A stretch of DNA of 64,000 bases from Siphonodentalium dalli (Eukaryota; Mollusca; Scaphopoda; Gadilida; Siphonodentaliidae), in the NCBI GenBank assembly GCA_032622095.1, contig CP136062.1, positions 4,588,001 to 4,652,000 of the forward strand, in the 5' to 3' direction. Under the pieces are notes generated by a model. That model was not told the origin of the DNA. It was given only the letters and a program-made list of their open reading frames with translations, and did not search any database. Below, piece after piece: positions 42,103 to 54,471 of this stretch; positions within the stretch are counted from its first letter, which is position 1; each line of letters opens with the position of its first letter. Position numbers and translations under genes: made by a program.

Positions 42103-44839
42103 CAGCTGTTATTTTCGGATGTTTGAACTTTAGTAAAATATGTTTGGACTGAACATAATCGGGATAATGTTGTTACCGGTATATACGTGTACATCAAAGC
42201 CCCATGCATATATAAATATATAGCAGACTACGCCAAGATCAACCAGTTCTTATCATATTTTTTGTCTGAAATTTATAAATAACTTGTAACTCAGGGTTGG
42301 TAGTTACGTGTAGGTGGGGGACAGAAGTATTCAGCGATTTAATGCTGGGTTTGAATAGTTCACAATGTTCCATGGCAACATCAGGTACTAGTAACGTGGC
42401 TATTGGTGATTATGCATGTAATATCTCAAATTCTCAACCCACGTTCTAACCTGGTATTTTAATATGATGATACGGACATCTCACCGAGTGGTATAGCACA
42501 GGTACATGTACATGTAGTACGCAACATCCTATAATTATTGCAATATTGAAGTTGATGATAACATTTGTGGTTGCTCCATTACGTGTCACGTGCGATCATA
42601 TTATATATGGGAGGCCAAATTCATATTCATTAATATTTATACTCCGCTCCACTAAATTGAATTACACTTAACTGAACAATTTCATTTACCCTCAAGAAGG
42701 TCAACCACGTTCAAAATTATTGAAATACCGTAACCAAACTTGTCGGAAGAATATCCATGTCCCTATCACCCTATGAATTACAAAATTAGTATTAGCCGTG
42801 ACTAATAACGTATATATATATGGCACATTACTATCATTAGCGGGCTGCTAAAGTACTGTATACAGAACTTTAAACAACCGAACTGCTAAAGTAACGTATA
42901 TAAGTATTTTAGTCGAACTTTAGTCAAACTGCTAAAGTACCGTATATAGGCATATATACGACACTTTAGCCGAACTGCTAATAAAAGTACTGTACCGTAT
43001 GCGGCAATTTAGCAGTTTGACTAGAATTCACATGTCACGTGATTATACAGACATAACTGTGTTTGGAGTACGTTATGGTTATCATACATTATCATTATGG
43101 ATGCCATGCTACATTAGGATTTCCCCCTTCATTTTCTGTTATTATCAGTATATTACCGCTATGCGAAGCAGTTATGCAGTGCTGTCTTCATAATGCTTAC
43201 CGATCATTCACCCTGACCGCTGTAAGAGATTCCAATTTTATAAGCCGTAATTGTAACCAAGCCTTGCAGTTCAATCTATGGCTAACTTTACTGTGCGTTT
43301 GGTAAAACTATGGGTGGCCATCATGGTAAACACATGTAAACACCAGTGAAATACTTCACAAAGGTGTTTGGGTTTGAGGTAATAGCCATAGTAATATAAA
43401 CCACAATTAATTTACAACGGTATTTTGGGTGGTAAATGATGGCAAGTAATACGGTAAATTCACCACAATGTTTAATAATCGTGGATGTTTTATCATATAT
43501 TTACCACCAAAATTATCTATGGTTGTTTACTATGGTAAAACCATATATGGAAAAGATCTGAACAACCAAAACGTATAACACCAACAGGTAAAACTTTGAT
43601 CAGTTATATACAGTGTGTACTCTTCTAGGCTAAACATGTCATATTGTCTGTTATAGGCTTTATGTAATGCGAATTATGTTTCGTGAAAGGAATAATTGTA
43701 TTTTCACATGAACATGATATACTATATATATATATATATACATACAAATACAAGTAACGTGTGGAACGATATATGTTGTTGGATATTGGATAGAGGTTAT
43801 TCCAAACTTAATATGATCTCATATAATTAGTTAGAAAGCTATACTCGGTCAATATGACGACAATGAATATTAATTACCGAGAAATAAATATGAATAATTC
43901 GATCAGACATAATGTAATTACCCTACAGCTATACGATCACGCGCCAACTTTTAATGGACCACATGCATGCAAAGTTTATGTCTATCTGCAACCTAAAATT
44001 ATGTTCCAAATAGGCTGCATGCAAGGTGTTTAGTCGCGCATGTATTGTATGGTAAACGTTGCACAAGTTATGCGTGAGGGTATATATACATGTGTATGAC
44101 GAACACACATTTTGTCCACAGAAGATAGATATTATAAGTTATTGTGGTGGATTGACTGTAACAATGTGTGAGATTGACGGATTGGAGTTTATGTTCAACT
44201 TATATGTTCTGCCGACAGTCCCGATCATTTAAAAAAAAAATTACTTTTAATTTGGATTATTTATCTTTAAAGCATATAATAGACGCATGCACGTTTTGCC
44301 TAAACTTGCTGGTAATTCCAAACTGATTTTCTTAAAATATGTCGGCATTTCTTTTTTAATATCGTTCATGTGTTTAATGTGTTAGCAACTTTGAGAATCA
44401 CCATTCATTTGGAAATTATAAGCCAACAGTTCTCTACATTTATATGAAAACTCATTAAAATTTCATTGTTTTATAAAAAAGAACTTCTTCATAATATATC
44501 TTTGTTTGTAATAATTAATCCTTGTTGTCTAGATTTAACTTCGGCTTATTTGGCTTTAATATCCTATATTTCCTTTGTCTGTATATTAACCGTCAGAGTA
44601 TTACATGTATTATAAGTATAGTAGTGTTGAAATTCGATCAAAGATGTTTGCAAACCATCGGGCGAAGTTTCAGATAGTAGACGTGATCATTGGCGAAAAT
44701 TAAAAGAGTAACTGGGCGATTGTTCAAGTGTAGCATAATTTGTAATATGTGTAGAAATATACAAGATGCTGCAATCGAAATTGTGGGATGGCCGCATGTG
44801 CACCTGCATGTGGATAGTAGCACACGGAACCACGTATAC
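42103..44839. other. Anonymous DNA with short degenerate repeats
   Basis: 42840-43015 holds four diverged units around CTGCTAAAGTACCGTATATA. 43310-43545 is rich in GGTAAA/CCATRGT motifs. A (TA)n tract lies near 43720-43741. No gene or transposon terminus recognised. Confidence 0.45.
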
Positions 44840-45020
44840 AGAAACCCGGACCAAGTTTACATGAAACTCAGACCATGTCTACAGTAAATCCGGATCACGC
44901 AGGTCTACAGTAAATTGGACGAGGTCTACAGCAAACTCGGACCAGGTCTACAAGATACCCGGATCATGTCTACAGTAAAGCGGACAATTTCTACAGTAAA
45001 TCCGGGCCATGTCTGCAGGA
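44840..45020 (+). repeat. Degenerate 22-27 bp tandem repeat
   Basis: About eight units of the form CGGACCAGGTCTACAGTAAA (CGGATCATGTCTACAGTAAA and similar). Units vary in length, so no open frame persists. Confidence 0.65.
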
Positions 45021-45849
45021 AACCCGGATCGTATCCCAGAAGAACACAAGAACACAGGATCAAATTGTAATATAAATCCGGTTTCTTGTCGACCATTTGT
45101 CTGGGATTGTTGTGTGCTTTCTGGTTATACACGTTCTTTAAATCTTCCACACAAGGACGTCATTCGCCCAATTTGAGCTTGTACGTGTCATAAAGTATAG
45201 TGTTGTCATATATGCTTCCGTATAAACAAATAAGTATCACAAACAAACATTTCAGTGTATTTTAGTGGTCTTAAAGATGTATTATGGGTTATGGACATCC
45301 AGTTACAACAATAACAAAACATAATTTAACATCACTTTTCTCTTTGTTTTACTGAAACAATACTGAAACCAAATACGACATGCCAGTTGGACAAAAATTA
45401 TAAACACAAAAGAAAGTTCTATTATTATTTAAAAACAAAATACTATTACTATTTTAAAACAAAATAGTGTCTTAAATATACCATATCAAACAAAATAGTG
45501 GCTTTCGTGTTTTTTTTCTTCTGTTCCAACTTCCAACTATGTTATTCTATCTGCCACTATCTGAATAATGAGCCAATCATGTATCATAGGAATTGGCCCC
45601 GAACACAAAATACAACTCCAATTGTTTACGCTCAGCGGGGACCATTCGAAGACACTTGTATGGTGTAAATGTTCCTCAAAGTCCTGGGACGGTTTGAAGT
45701 CTCATATTCGGGGGATCAAAATTGGTCTAAACACCTCAAAAAAGTAAGTTCTCCTGATATGTTCGAAGGTATCTTCTAATGTGGTAATCATGTAGTATGC
45801 GATGACACATTGGAAAGGTAATCTCTTATAGGTGACCAACATAATATCG
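45021..45849. other. Anonymous AT-rich DNA
   Basis: No gene recognised. Confidence 0.4.
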
Positions 45850-46215
45850 TGTTATATATAACTAGCTGAAACAGGCTCACTTCGGGAGCCTATATTCAAC
45901 GTCGGAGGGGACTGCGACCCCTTTGTGCGTTAGGGACCACAATGAAACACATCTAAAAAGAGTGTACATCTGGTGCTGAAATAGAACCTTGTGAGCGTAT
46001 TTGTTTTTTGTTATCTATTTAATTATTTGTTTATATAAATAAAAATTTTGAAAAACTAAAGCCGTTGTAACCTTCGCCAGGATGCCCCGAGTCACCACAC
46101 CAAATTTGGTTGAAATCGGGCCAGCAGTCTGGGAGAACAATCCGAACAGACACACAGACAGACGGATAGACGGACAGACTGAATGATCCTACTGTTTTAG
46201 ATATAGATGATTTGG
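45850..46215 (+). repeat. Interspersed repeat with LINE-3'-like tail
   Basis: AACTAGCTGAAACAGGCTCA leads into ACACCAAATTTGGTTGAAAT then CGGGCCAGCAGTCTGGGAGA. This is followed by ACAGACACACAGACAGACGG and ends TTTTAGATATAGATGAT. The order of query phrase, ACAGACAGAC run and ATAGATGAT tail resembles the 3' ends of some invertebrate non-LTR elements. No coding sequence is present, so the class is inferred. Confidence 0.4.
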
Positions 46216-46597
46216 CATGATGAGTGTATATACGCGTTTGGATGAACACCAACTGGATTGAAAGAGTCGACTTTCCTAAGATCACCGTGTTCACGTATAC
46301 TGGATATTCGGTGAATGTTCAAATGTAAAAATTATCAGTTAACGACAGTGGGCCTCTCCTTTCTGACGTGTCACCAATGATACTGAGCGACATTGAGGAA
46401 TCGGCAACCTGATGGCAGTATTGAATCCAGTGTTTACGTATTACAATGAGGGCACTGTTCACCAAAGTCTTGTCATGACATGAAGTTACATTGCATGTTC
46501 TTCACAAGTCATGCGTCCCTCAAAATCGTTGTGTGGCTTTTTAATAAAGCAGAGTCAATCAAGCATGCAAGCACTCAACGGGTTGACATCACATGTG

Positions 46598-46670
46598 GTC
46601 TCTTTAAAATGACGACGAAAATCCTAACGGATTAAGTATTGTAAATGTTTCGTCGGCTATTTAAAGAGAC
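46598..46670. mobile_element. 73-bp miniature foldback
   Basis: GTCTCTTTAAAATGACGACG then AAA on the left is inverted on the right as TTTCGTCGGCTATTTAAAGA then GAC, with 4 mismatches. The loop is about 28 nt. It could be a solo foldback or a very short MITE. No target duplication is obvious. Confidence 0.55.
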
Positions 46671-46716
46671 TGGAGTCTCATGTAGCTCAGTTCATAACTC
46701 ATAATGTATTCACGCC

Positions 46717-46912
46717 CTGTAACCGACTTCCGCCAGTCCGGGGGATAAACTCAGTTCGGATGTAACGCCCTCTAACCAACTTCCGCCAGTCCGGGGGATA
46801 AACTCAGTTCGGATGTAACGCCCTCTAACCGACTTCCGCCAGTCCGGGGGATAAACTCAGTTCGGATGTAACGCCCTGTAACCGACTTCCGGGGGATAAA
46901 CTCAGTTCGGAT
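46717..46912. repeat. 53-bp tandem repeat, about 4 copies
   Basis: Units of CCGACTTCCGCCAGTCCGGG then GGATAAACTCAGTTCGGATG then TAACGCCCTGTAA. The last copy has a short deletion of GCCAGTCC. No gene. Confidence 0.85.
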
Positions 46913-47039
46913 GAGAAAAAGTGTCAACATTGCAATGAGCCACCTGAATATAACCGTTATATTTGTCATCAACAGTTCCTGCACCGCGAGGGAGCTTACA
47001 CTGTCGATCAGGCATAGCTTCGTAGACACAATAGTTATT
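46913..47039. other. Spacer, nothing recognised
   Basis: No gene or repeat recognised. Confidence 0.35.
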
Positions 47040-49665
47040 TTCCTTCTAATTAGTATTTATGTTTTCTGTTAGTTTAATCATTTTTATGATCATAAAGTCG
47101 GCGTGTTTTGTCAAGTTTCCAGTTTCATGAGCACCATTAGCTCAACTGTTTGATATTTCTGTAATATAGCATTTAGTGAATGCGTGTGAAAAGAATCCAT
47201 AGATCTGCAATCGTTAACTTGAAAATCATAACGGGGGGGGGGGGGGGACAAAGGGCAGTCAATCAAATCATTTGTTATATTTAGAAGCCAGTGGTGTACA
47301 TGTAAACAATTAACTGTAACAGTAATGTCGATGGTATGACCATTATTGGAGTGGTGGTAACGAAGTAAGGATATATGTCGTAAACGTGGCTATACACTGT
47401 CGCGGTAATGTTGTAAAATCCTGAATGGGGTGGGGGGGGGGGGGGGTATCTAAGTTGGCAACTTGGTACCAGTTTATATGGTATGGAATATCAATTACTG
47501 ATCAGATATAGATATGCAACAATAATATATACATGTTATTAAACGCAACTATACTGTCACGAAAAGCTTAGGTAAATATACATAACTATACATTGGGGAT
47601 AAGGGTGGGATGGGTTATGGAAGGGCCGTGGATTAGTATTGATTTCAATGTAATTTGCGTTGAATGCGGTGCACATTCAATCAAATGGTCTCTCAAATGT
47701 TAATAATAACTATATATAGTTACTTAGGTTTACTCGTTTAATAAAACCGATGTAGACGAGGGTATCTCATATATGAATGAAATTTAAGTGTGAATTGCGA
47801 TATTGAATAAATCTAATTCTAAGTTACCTTATGTGAATGCATGCCATAGTATTATATAGACAATGTAGATTCCGTCATCCCTGTCATTCGAATTATTTAT
47901 GTGTATCTATCTTATATACATGTGCACAATATTCAGAAATCAACGAACACACGCAGCCCAACTCCGCGGATCCATCGCAGCAAATGATTTCAAACGATAC
48001 TTGTTGACGCACGTAATGACGTAGTCGCGCGATTGAATGACGTCATAGTCAACAGGTGCTTGGCGTGGCAGGGCTGTATACATATGCCTGTGGGGAGGGG
48101 GATCACAGGGGGCTTCAGCAAGGATAGATAGCCATGATTGATATAAATTATCTTTTCAACAGTACTATTATGCATGCATGGCATTGAATGCATGGTACCA
48201 TGACTGTACTGTCGTGGTAATAGTTATGAAACGGGAGGGGTAGCTAAAATTTCTTTATAATCTGATAGGTATCATGACGTTTAGATCATGATTGATATAA
48301 AATATTATCGTTTCAACAGTAATATTATGCATGCATGGCATAGCATGGTACCATGACTGTACTGTCGTGGTACGAGTTATGAAACAGGAGGGGGTAGCTA
48401 AAATGTCCACACCAGTCCTGACTTAAATACAAACAAAGGAATAGTAATTGATGTCACGATGAGTATAGATACGAAAGTCAGCAAAGAAATGTTTATAATT
48501 TGAATATGTCATGTGCCGTGAATATATCATAGAAAGCTTTTTTAAAGTATATGAAACGCGGACAGTGGGTAATACCCGGGTGGGGTGGGGTGGCTGTGGA
48601 TATAGTATCGTTAATTAGATAATCATAGTCAACAGTTTCTTATTGGAACAGGGTAATATATAGATATTTGAAATAGTCAATATATAGAGCAATGAAACAA
48701 TTTTTTAAATGTATATATAAAATAGGTTGTCGTTTGTTGGAGTCCCCCCCCCCGGTGGTCCAGTCGGTAGATTGTTGGGCAAGTTTGTGAGTTGCTTTCC
48801 GGGGATCGGCGGCCCCCATACGCAGCGGGACTATATATCTCGGCGAAATCAAGACCCGCGCGGTCTTTCCTCCACCCTTAAAATTGACAATGTCGCGCGT
48901 GGCCCAGTGGCTAGAACGACTATGAATCCTAATAAAGCAAACACAATGTTGTTTGTGAATAGGTATTAATAGGTTATCGTTAACAAAACAACTTGTTCAA
49001 TGTATATATAGAATAGGTTATCGTTTGTAAATAGGCATTAATATATGGTTAATATAACGTGTACCATGCATGACTGTACTATCGTGGTACGAGTTATGAA
49101 ACAGGAGGGGGGTAGCTAAAATTTCCACACCAGTCCTGACTCAAATACCAAACCAAGGAATAGTAATTGATGTCATGATGAGTATAGACACGAAAGTCAG
49201 CAAAGAAATGTTTAAAATTTGAACATGTCATGTGCCGTGAATATATCCTAGAAAGCTTTTTTAAAGGTATATGAAACGCGGACAGTGGGTAATACCCGGG
49301 TGGGGTGGGGTGGCTGTGGATATAGTATCGTTAATTAGATAATCATAGTCAACAGTTTCTTATTGAAACAGGGTAATATATATATAGATATTTGAAATAG
49401 GCAATATATAGAGTAATGAAACAATTTTTTATTTGTATATATAAAATAGGTTGTCGTTTGTTGGAGTCCCCCCCCCCCCGTGGTCCAGTCGGTATATTGC
49501 TGAGCAAGTTTGTGAGTTGCTTTCCGGGGTTTGTTTAACCATTTTTATGCTCACAACGTCGGCGTGTCTGTTATGAGCAAATTAGCTCAACTGTTTGATA
49601 TTTCTGTAATATAGCATTTAGTGAATGCGTGTGAAAATAATCCATATATCTGCAATCTTAACTTG
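47040..49665. repeat. Region of overlapping segmental duplications
   Basis: 48336-48800 and 49063-49525 are direct copies about 717-725 bp apart: shared GAGTTATGAAACAGGAGGGG, CCACACCAGTCCTGACT, GAAACGCGGACAGTGGGTAA, TGGGGTGGCTGTGGATATAG, GTTGTCGTTTGTTGGAGTCC. 48110-48260 and 48280-48420 are a shorter duplication (TATTATGCATGCATGGCAT, ACCATGACTGTACTGTCGTG). 47125-47220 recurs at 49560-49660 (TTAGCTCAACTGTTTGATAT, GTGAATGCGTGTGAAAA). G-runs at 47234-47247 and 47431-47446 sit at unit boundaries. No gene recognised. Confidence 0.7.
48745..48950 (+). repeat. Possible tRNA-like (A-box) SINE fragments
   Basis: CGGTGGTCCAGTCGGTAGAT (about 48753) and GCGTGGCCCAGTGGCTAGAA (about 48896) both resemble polymerase III A boxes. 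The second is not followed by a clear B box. The first also occurs in the duplicated copy at about 49478. They may be two heads of degraded tRNA-derived SINEs. Neither folds as a full tRNA. Confidence 0.3.
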
Positions 49666-50410
49666 GGTGTGTTTTATCGAGCAGCTGCGAAAATGTATGA
49701 CAACGATAGTACGGAGCAATATTTTTCCACGCTAACAGTCAGTACGGAGTAGAGATAACGTTTATTGGATGCGACTTTTCAATATATCTGGAAAAAAATA
49801 CATAACGTCGATAGATTGCGTAGCTATAAAGAGTTCCCCCATATTCGGTATGTCAAATAACACTACAAAATGTAATTTGGCAACGCATTAAAGCGTCAAT
49901 TTATCTGTGTCACTCGTGTACAACTTTGGAGTACAAAGCACAAACGGTGTGCACAGTTGTCTATTATTCGGTGTATACTACACACATGGACATGTAGGCA
50001 TGGAATGGGGTTGAGATGTGTCTCACCTCACCAAAACTTTGGCTAATATCTTCAACAGTTATTCATTTCGTGGGAATATTAAAACAAAATTGTGTTGAAA
50101 TTGGCATTTTGATATCACAGCCAGCATATTTAGAGTGAAATTCGTTGTTTTAGACTAAAAGTGCGATGGGGAGCACATGACATTTCACATACTTGGATAT
50201 TAGGTGTAGCTCAAGAGAGTGTGCAGTTACACTTTCAGTGTGGACATCTCAAACGGCTGACATATGGGTCATGCTTTCTATCAATTAACATTTTCTAAAG
50301 TAATTGTCTTAATGTTATAGGCCTACGTACTACATGTATACACTGTATGTTCATCCATTATGCGATACGATTTATTTGCATATAAGCAACAACAGGGGCA
50401 ACCTGTTGCC
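49666..50410. other. Anonymous DNA
   Basis: No gene, terminus or tandem repeat recognised. Confidence 0.45.
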
Positions 50411-50841
50411 AAAACAATACCACTCATAATAAAACAATACCACTCATAATAAAACAATACCACTCATAATAAAACAATACCACTCATAATAAAACAATAC
50501 CACTCATAATAAAACAATACCACTCATAATAAAACAATACCACTCATAATAAAACAATACCACTCATAATAAAACAATACCACTCATAATAAAACAATAC
50601 CACTCATAATAAAACAATACCACTCATAATAAAACAATACCACTCATAATAAAACAATACCACTCATAATAAAACAATACCACTCATAATAAAACAATAC
50701 CACTCATAATAAAACAATACCACTCATAATAAAACAATAATTTATAAATAGATAAAACAATACCACTCATAATAAAACAATAATTTATAAATAGATAAAA
50801 CAATACCACTCATAATAAAACAATAATTTATAAATAGATAA
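50411..50841. repeat. 20-bp perfect tandem array passing into a 43-bp composite array
   Basis: Sixteen consecutive units of AAAACAATACCACTCATAAT (50411-50730) appear identical. The last of them also starts a composite 43-bp unit, in which the 20-mer is followed by AAAACAATAATTTATAAATA then GAT. That 43-bp unit occurs three times (50711-50753, 50754-50796, 50797-50839). There are no spacers, so it is a minisatellite and not CRISPR. The identity points to very recent expansion. Confidence 0.95.
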
Positions 50842-50978
50842 AAGTGAACATGACATGTCTAGCTTCAAGTATTGACATGTCTAGCTACATTTATTTTTAT
50901 TGCCTTTTGGCATGCATAATATTTATTCAGAACGGTTATCAAAGACGCACTGGAACACGTTGCACAATTTACAGCAAA

Positions 50979-51195
50979 TACAGTAATGCCCAAATTAATT
51001 GACCACTTAACCACAGCAGAATTATGGGTAATTTTTCAGGATTTAGTCGGAAATATGGCTTGTTTGCATTCATCGGAAAGCTCTCGGCTAGAACTTTCCG
51101 ATGAATGGCAACAAGCCATATTTCCGACTAAATCCTGAAAAATTACCCATAATTCTGCTGTGGTTAAGTGGTCAATTACTTTAGGCATTACTGTA
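50979..51195. mobile_element. Palindromic mariner-type MITE, copy 2 (213 bp, TA target)
   Basis: The body is 50981-51193, starting CAGTAATGCCCAAATTAATT and ending ATTACTTTAGGCATTACTG, with TA on both sides (50979-50980, 51194-51195). Same length and near-identical arms as copy 1 at 25377-25589; the centre differs (GCTCTCGGCTAGAAC). One arm has lost a base in GGCTTGTTTGCATTC. It has no coding capacity. Confidence 0.85.
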
Positions 51196-51589
51196 GATAT
51201 GTTTTCACCAAGTATAGTTAAAACCTCACCACTTATCGTACACTAGCGTTATCAACCTAATCGAGAATACACCTTTGTAAAATTGCAACAACCGTATCGT
51301 ATTTTGTGATAACTGATGCTTAAAACGCGATACTCGTCTATTTTACATAAAAACAGCAGCATTATAAGTACAATCGCTAAAGGCGTAAAGAAAACTAACA
51401 CTAAGGCCCTTCTTCGCCATGCAACCTCCCTGATCTGATATTTTCGTCGTAGCGACAAATCTACATGGCGATACTACGATATTGGGATGCCTATATATTC
51501 AATTCAATTCAAGTTTATTCTGATCGTCAAGTTGAGACATTACAGAGATATACGGACATAATCTCATATATATTTTGAAGACCTCTGTC
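51196..51589. other. Anonymous DNA
   Basis: The 68-codon minus-strand frame at 51252-51458 has a hydrophobic core but no recognised domain. It is not called. Confidence 0.35.
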
Positions 51590-51895
51590 TGTATGTCTGT
51601 CTGTCTGGTTGTCTGTCATTAATACAAATCTACGATTCTCGACCGATCGGGACGAAACTTGCTACGTGTGTGTAGTTTGAACAGGCGGTCGTCGTTGTCG
51701 TATTGGCGAGCCCGTGCTACGCCCGAGCAGCGCATGCGCAGACGAGATCTCGGAAATGGGTGTAGCTATCGACTTGAAATTTGGTATGTGAATGTATCTT
51801 GCCCCGAATACGAATTTTATCGGGACGCCGAGCCCGTGCGACGCCAGCTTCGCGCATGCGCAGACGAGAGCTCGGAAACGGGTGGAGCTATTTAA
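51590..51895 (+). repeat. CG-rich two-copy repeat after a CTGT run
   Basis: A (CTGT)n-like stretch at 51585-51618 leads into CGATCGGGACGAAACTTG. Two diverged units then share GGCGAGCCCGTGCTACGCC, GCGCATGCGCAGACGAGA and CTCGGAAAYGGGTGKAGCTA, about 130 bp apart (51705 and 51828). The open frames on both strands are caused by the high GC content. This resembles an interspersed repeat tail and not a gene. Confidence 0.5.
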
Positions 51896-53062
51896 GATTA
51901 CATATATAGTGCGCAAATTCTGTCTGAGTAATCTGTATGTGTCCAACTACCATGTTCTATATGGAGTTTATGGTTTCTTTTCCGGAAGGCCATGATATAG
52001 TTACTGCTCTGTTATCATCTAGCTTTAGTGTCCACAATTATGGTATGTATATGTCACGTAGTTTGCTTTTAACGCGCAGTACATGTTGGTTGGTCCAAAC
52101 AATAATCAAGCCTATGCACACACATATGTGTGTGGTGGAAGTTAGTGCTAACCACTATACTCTTGATCACACCAGTTCTCTGGTTATGTTAATTTTTTTG
52201 TAATGGCAATATATATATCATGTTCTGCATGGTTCATTTAAATATTTAATTTTGATACAATTTAATCAATATTTATATCCCGAACACATCAAATAAATAA
52301 TTAATTAAATTGACGAAGTTTTACTTGATTATTTTCCCAGAACGAGACTTGATTTTAGCGTTTGAATAATGTAGTACTCCGGTCTATCGGTAGCAGTCAA
52401 CATCACATTCTCTGAACTCTTGTTAACATATTCTCCGTACTGGCGTTAACAACACTTTCGAGTGGTCTATCTCTTCTGTGACGATTCATGAAGAGTTCGC
52501 GATTGTTGGAACAAATAATGTTTCAGCAAGTTTTCGGTGCATGGTTTTTCCACAAATATGTCCCAATAAATGGGTATTAGCACTGGAATTGGGTCGTGAA
52601 ATAGATAAAACAGAGGTTTTGGTAGCTTATTCTCGTAAATTGTACGTAAATACTGCCAATCTCAAATATATAAAGTATGCTAAGTATAATCCCCATATTC
52701 AAAATCTGAGAATTGCTACATCGGTATAAAATCAATTAATGCCGTCAAAATCATTTTTTTTTTTTAAATTGGGTTATTGTGAGTAGTGTCCATTATTTGT
52801 CCTGCTCCGAACTGCGTTAGTCATATCCGTATCTGATTACAGTGTGTGGTATTCGTCGAGCTGCCTGGCCCCTCCTTCTGAATTACGTACATGTTGATAA
52901 TACTTTCCAGACGTTCAAATGAGCTATATATGTACGTTTTAATTTGTCAATTATCAAGCTTATCCTAATATATATATTGAGTGCCATTCGAACCTTTTCA
53001 CAAACTCAACCAGGTGGCCTACCAAGACAGACGAAATACTGTTTTCTGCCGCCACATCCCCG
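51896..53062. other. Anonymous DNA with one unexplained open frame
   Basis: The plus-strand frame at 52481-52729 (TIHEEFAIVGTNNVSASFRC...) is 83 codons long and has a fairly protein-like composition, but it lacks an ATG at its start and shows no known motif. Nothing else is recognised. Confidence 0.3.
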
Positions 53063-53320
53063 TAGAGCTGCAACGATTCATCGTGATTTCGATGTATCGC
53101 GATACGCTTTCACACGATACGTGTATCGTATCGTGTGAATTTTAGGCTATCAATTGCGAAATTAAGCCATATTTACTGTGGTTTTTTGTATCGATTTAGG
53201 TAGAAAATCCTCGCAAAACATAGTTTTTGCTTATCGTGATACGTATCGTATCGTTGGTCATGTATCGTGATACGTATCGTATTGTGACAAACTTTCACAA
53301 AGTGTATCGTTGCAGCCCTA
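53063..53320. mobile_element. hAT-like MITE, 258 bp
   Basis: The left end TAGAGCTGCAACGATTCATC and right end GTATCGTTGCAGCCCTA are inverted. Both ends are followed by clusters of GATACGTATCG motifs (about eight). The style matches the left end of the hAT relic at 3259, so these may be a MITE and its parent family. The flanking octamers do not match, so no duplication is shown. Non-coding. Confidence 0.7.
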
Positions 53321-53813
53321 CATTTAAGAAGAATTTGCTAATATAATAAACAAAGAAGCATTTCTATTTTCTGTATTCAATTTATGCTCTATTTATGACA
53401 ACCTTTCAACATATTTTAATTATTTCTTGGTAAACATGTACTAGTAGTATAACATATATGGAACATAACCATATATAATTTATAGTTCATTTGTCAGGTT
53501 ATGCGAGGAATAGAAGCAATAGATATTCTGCCATTTTTGTCAACTCTGTCACGTTCATATTCACCTTAAAAATGTTCAACCAAATTACATGTATTACAGT
53601 AAGTTCCAAATTTTGACCAAAGATAACTAAAATGTTCAGATCATGCAGAGATGGTAAGGGACATGGACATTCCAAAAAGGTTGGATTGATCCCTGTGAAT
53701 TTGACAAATTGTATATCAACTTCATATGTTTTCATGTGCAGGGAATTAGGTTGCTGACATATAAAGTGCGGCTGATACTATTTTTTACATTGATAAACTT
53801 TAAATGGTTTCAG
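53321..53813. other. Anonymous DNA
   Basis: One plus-strand frame is open from about 53658 through 53881, but only its last 68 bp are proposed as an exon. Nothing else recognised. Confidence 0.35.
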
Positions 53814-53881
53814 TTCCACCAAGCTCAAGCCATATTTATCCAGGCCCGGAAGCAGATTCAATCGTATACAGTGTCTGGATC
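53814..53881 (+). CDS. Putative coding segment 1 of an unrecognised spliced gene
   Basis: Bounded by GGTTTCAG on the left and GTAACC on the right. Frame: FHQAQAIFIQARKQIQSYTV then SG, with two bases left over. That phase is exactly what the next candidate exon (54376) needs. The weak acceptor tract, and the fact that the open frame continues upstream, leave the left edge uncertain. The opposite strand is also open across here, so coding sense is not proven. Confidence 0.25.
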
Positions 53882-54375
53882 GTAACCATGGACAACCATC
53901 CGGGCCCGAATACATCCGGGTGGTTTGCACCGACAAGTCGTATAAATCTGGGCCGGATTCAACGTCAAATATGCACTCCATACAATACATGCAGAGTTTT
54001 GCTGTACCATTGGGAATGTACGAATATTGAATTTCTTGCAAAATAATTGACCCTGTATGGTCCTTCACATTTGGGTCTGTAAAATTGTTAAATTTTGCTC
54101 ACAAGCATCAGCATGCACACTAAAATACAAAAATTGTACTCTTAATTATAAGCTATGTATAACAGAGCAGCAACACATTAAACTGAAACTTATACTGGTA
54201 CCAGAGTTCTGTGTATTTATAACCATGTGATTTTCAGTTTATCGAAAATATTGCCTGGTTCTTTCGGCTCGTGTGTGGTGATATGCCAGGATTTACCAAA
54301 GACATTGGCAAAGTTATCCCAATTTTTGGTATACATGTGTAATGATTTCTCATTTCCATTATAATTATTTTATAG

Positions 54376-54471
54376 GATTGATAGCTGCGAAAACAAGAAG
54401 GTGACGGATTCGATGAGGGATATCATCCGAGGCTGGCTTCCGGATGCAGATGCAGCTACCGTAACAGGTTT
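54376..54471 (+). CDS. Putative coding segment 2 of an unrecognised spliced gene
   Basis: Preceded by TTTTATAG and followed by GTAACT. Taking the first base to complete the previous codon, it reads IDSCENKKVTDSMRDIIRGW then LPDADAATVTG, with two bases left over. A donor four bases upstream (GTTTGT) would shift the frame and meet a stop in segment 3, so the GTAACT donor is preferred. The composition (charged, balanced) is markedly more protein-like than the AT-rich surroundings. No family is recognised. Confidence 0.4.

Noticed and set aside
50411-50841. Regular short repeats resembling a CRISPR array
   Set aside because: The units are contiguous with no spacers, and the window is clearly eukaryotic. 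It is a minisatellite.
51659-51946. Overlapping open frames on both strands
   Set aside because: Both come from a CG-rich two-copy repeat; neither has a domain.
53778-54068. 96-codon minus-strand frame opposite the first putative exon
   Set aside because: Starts without ATG and competes with plus-strand segments that have matching splice phases. It is not excluded, but no domain supports it.
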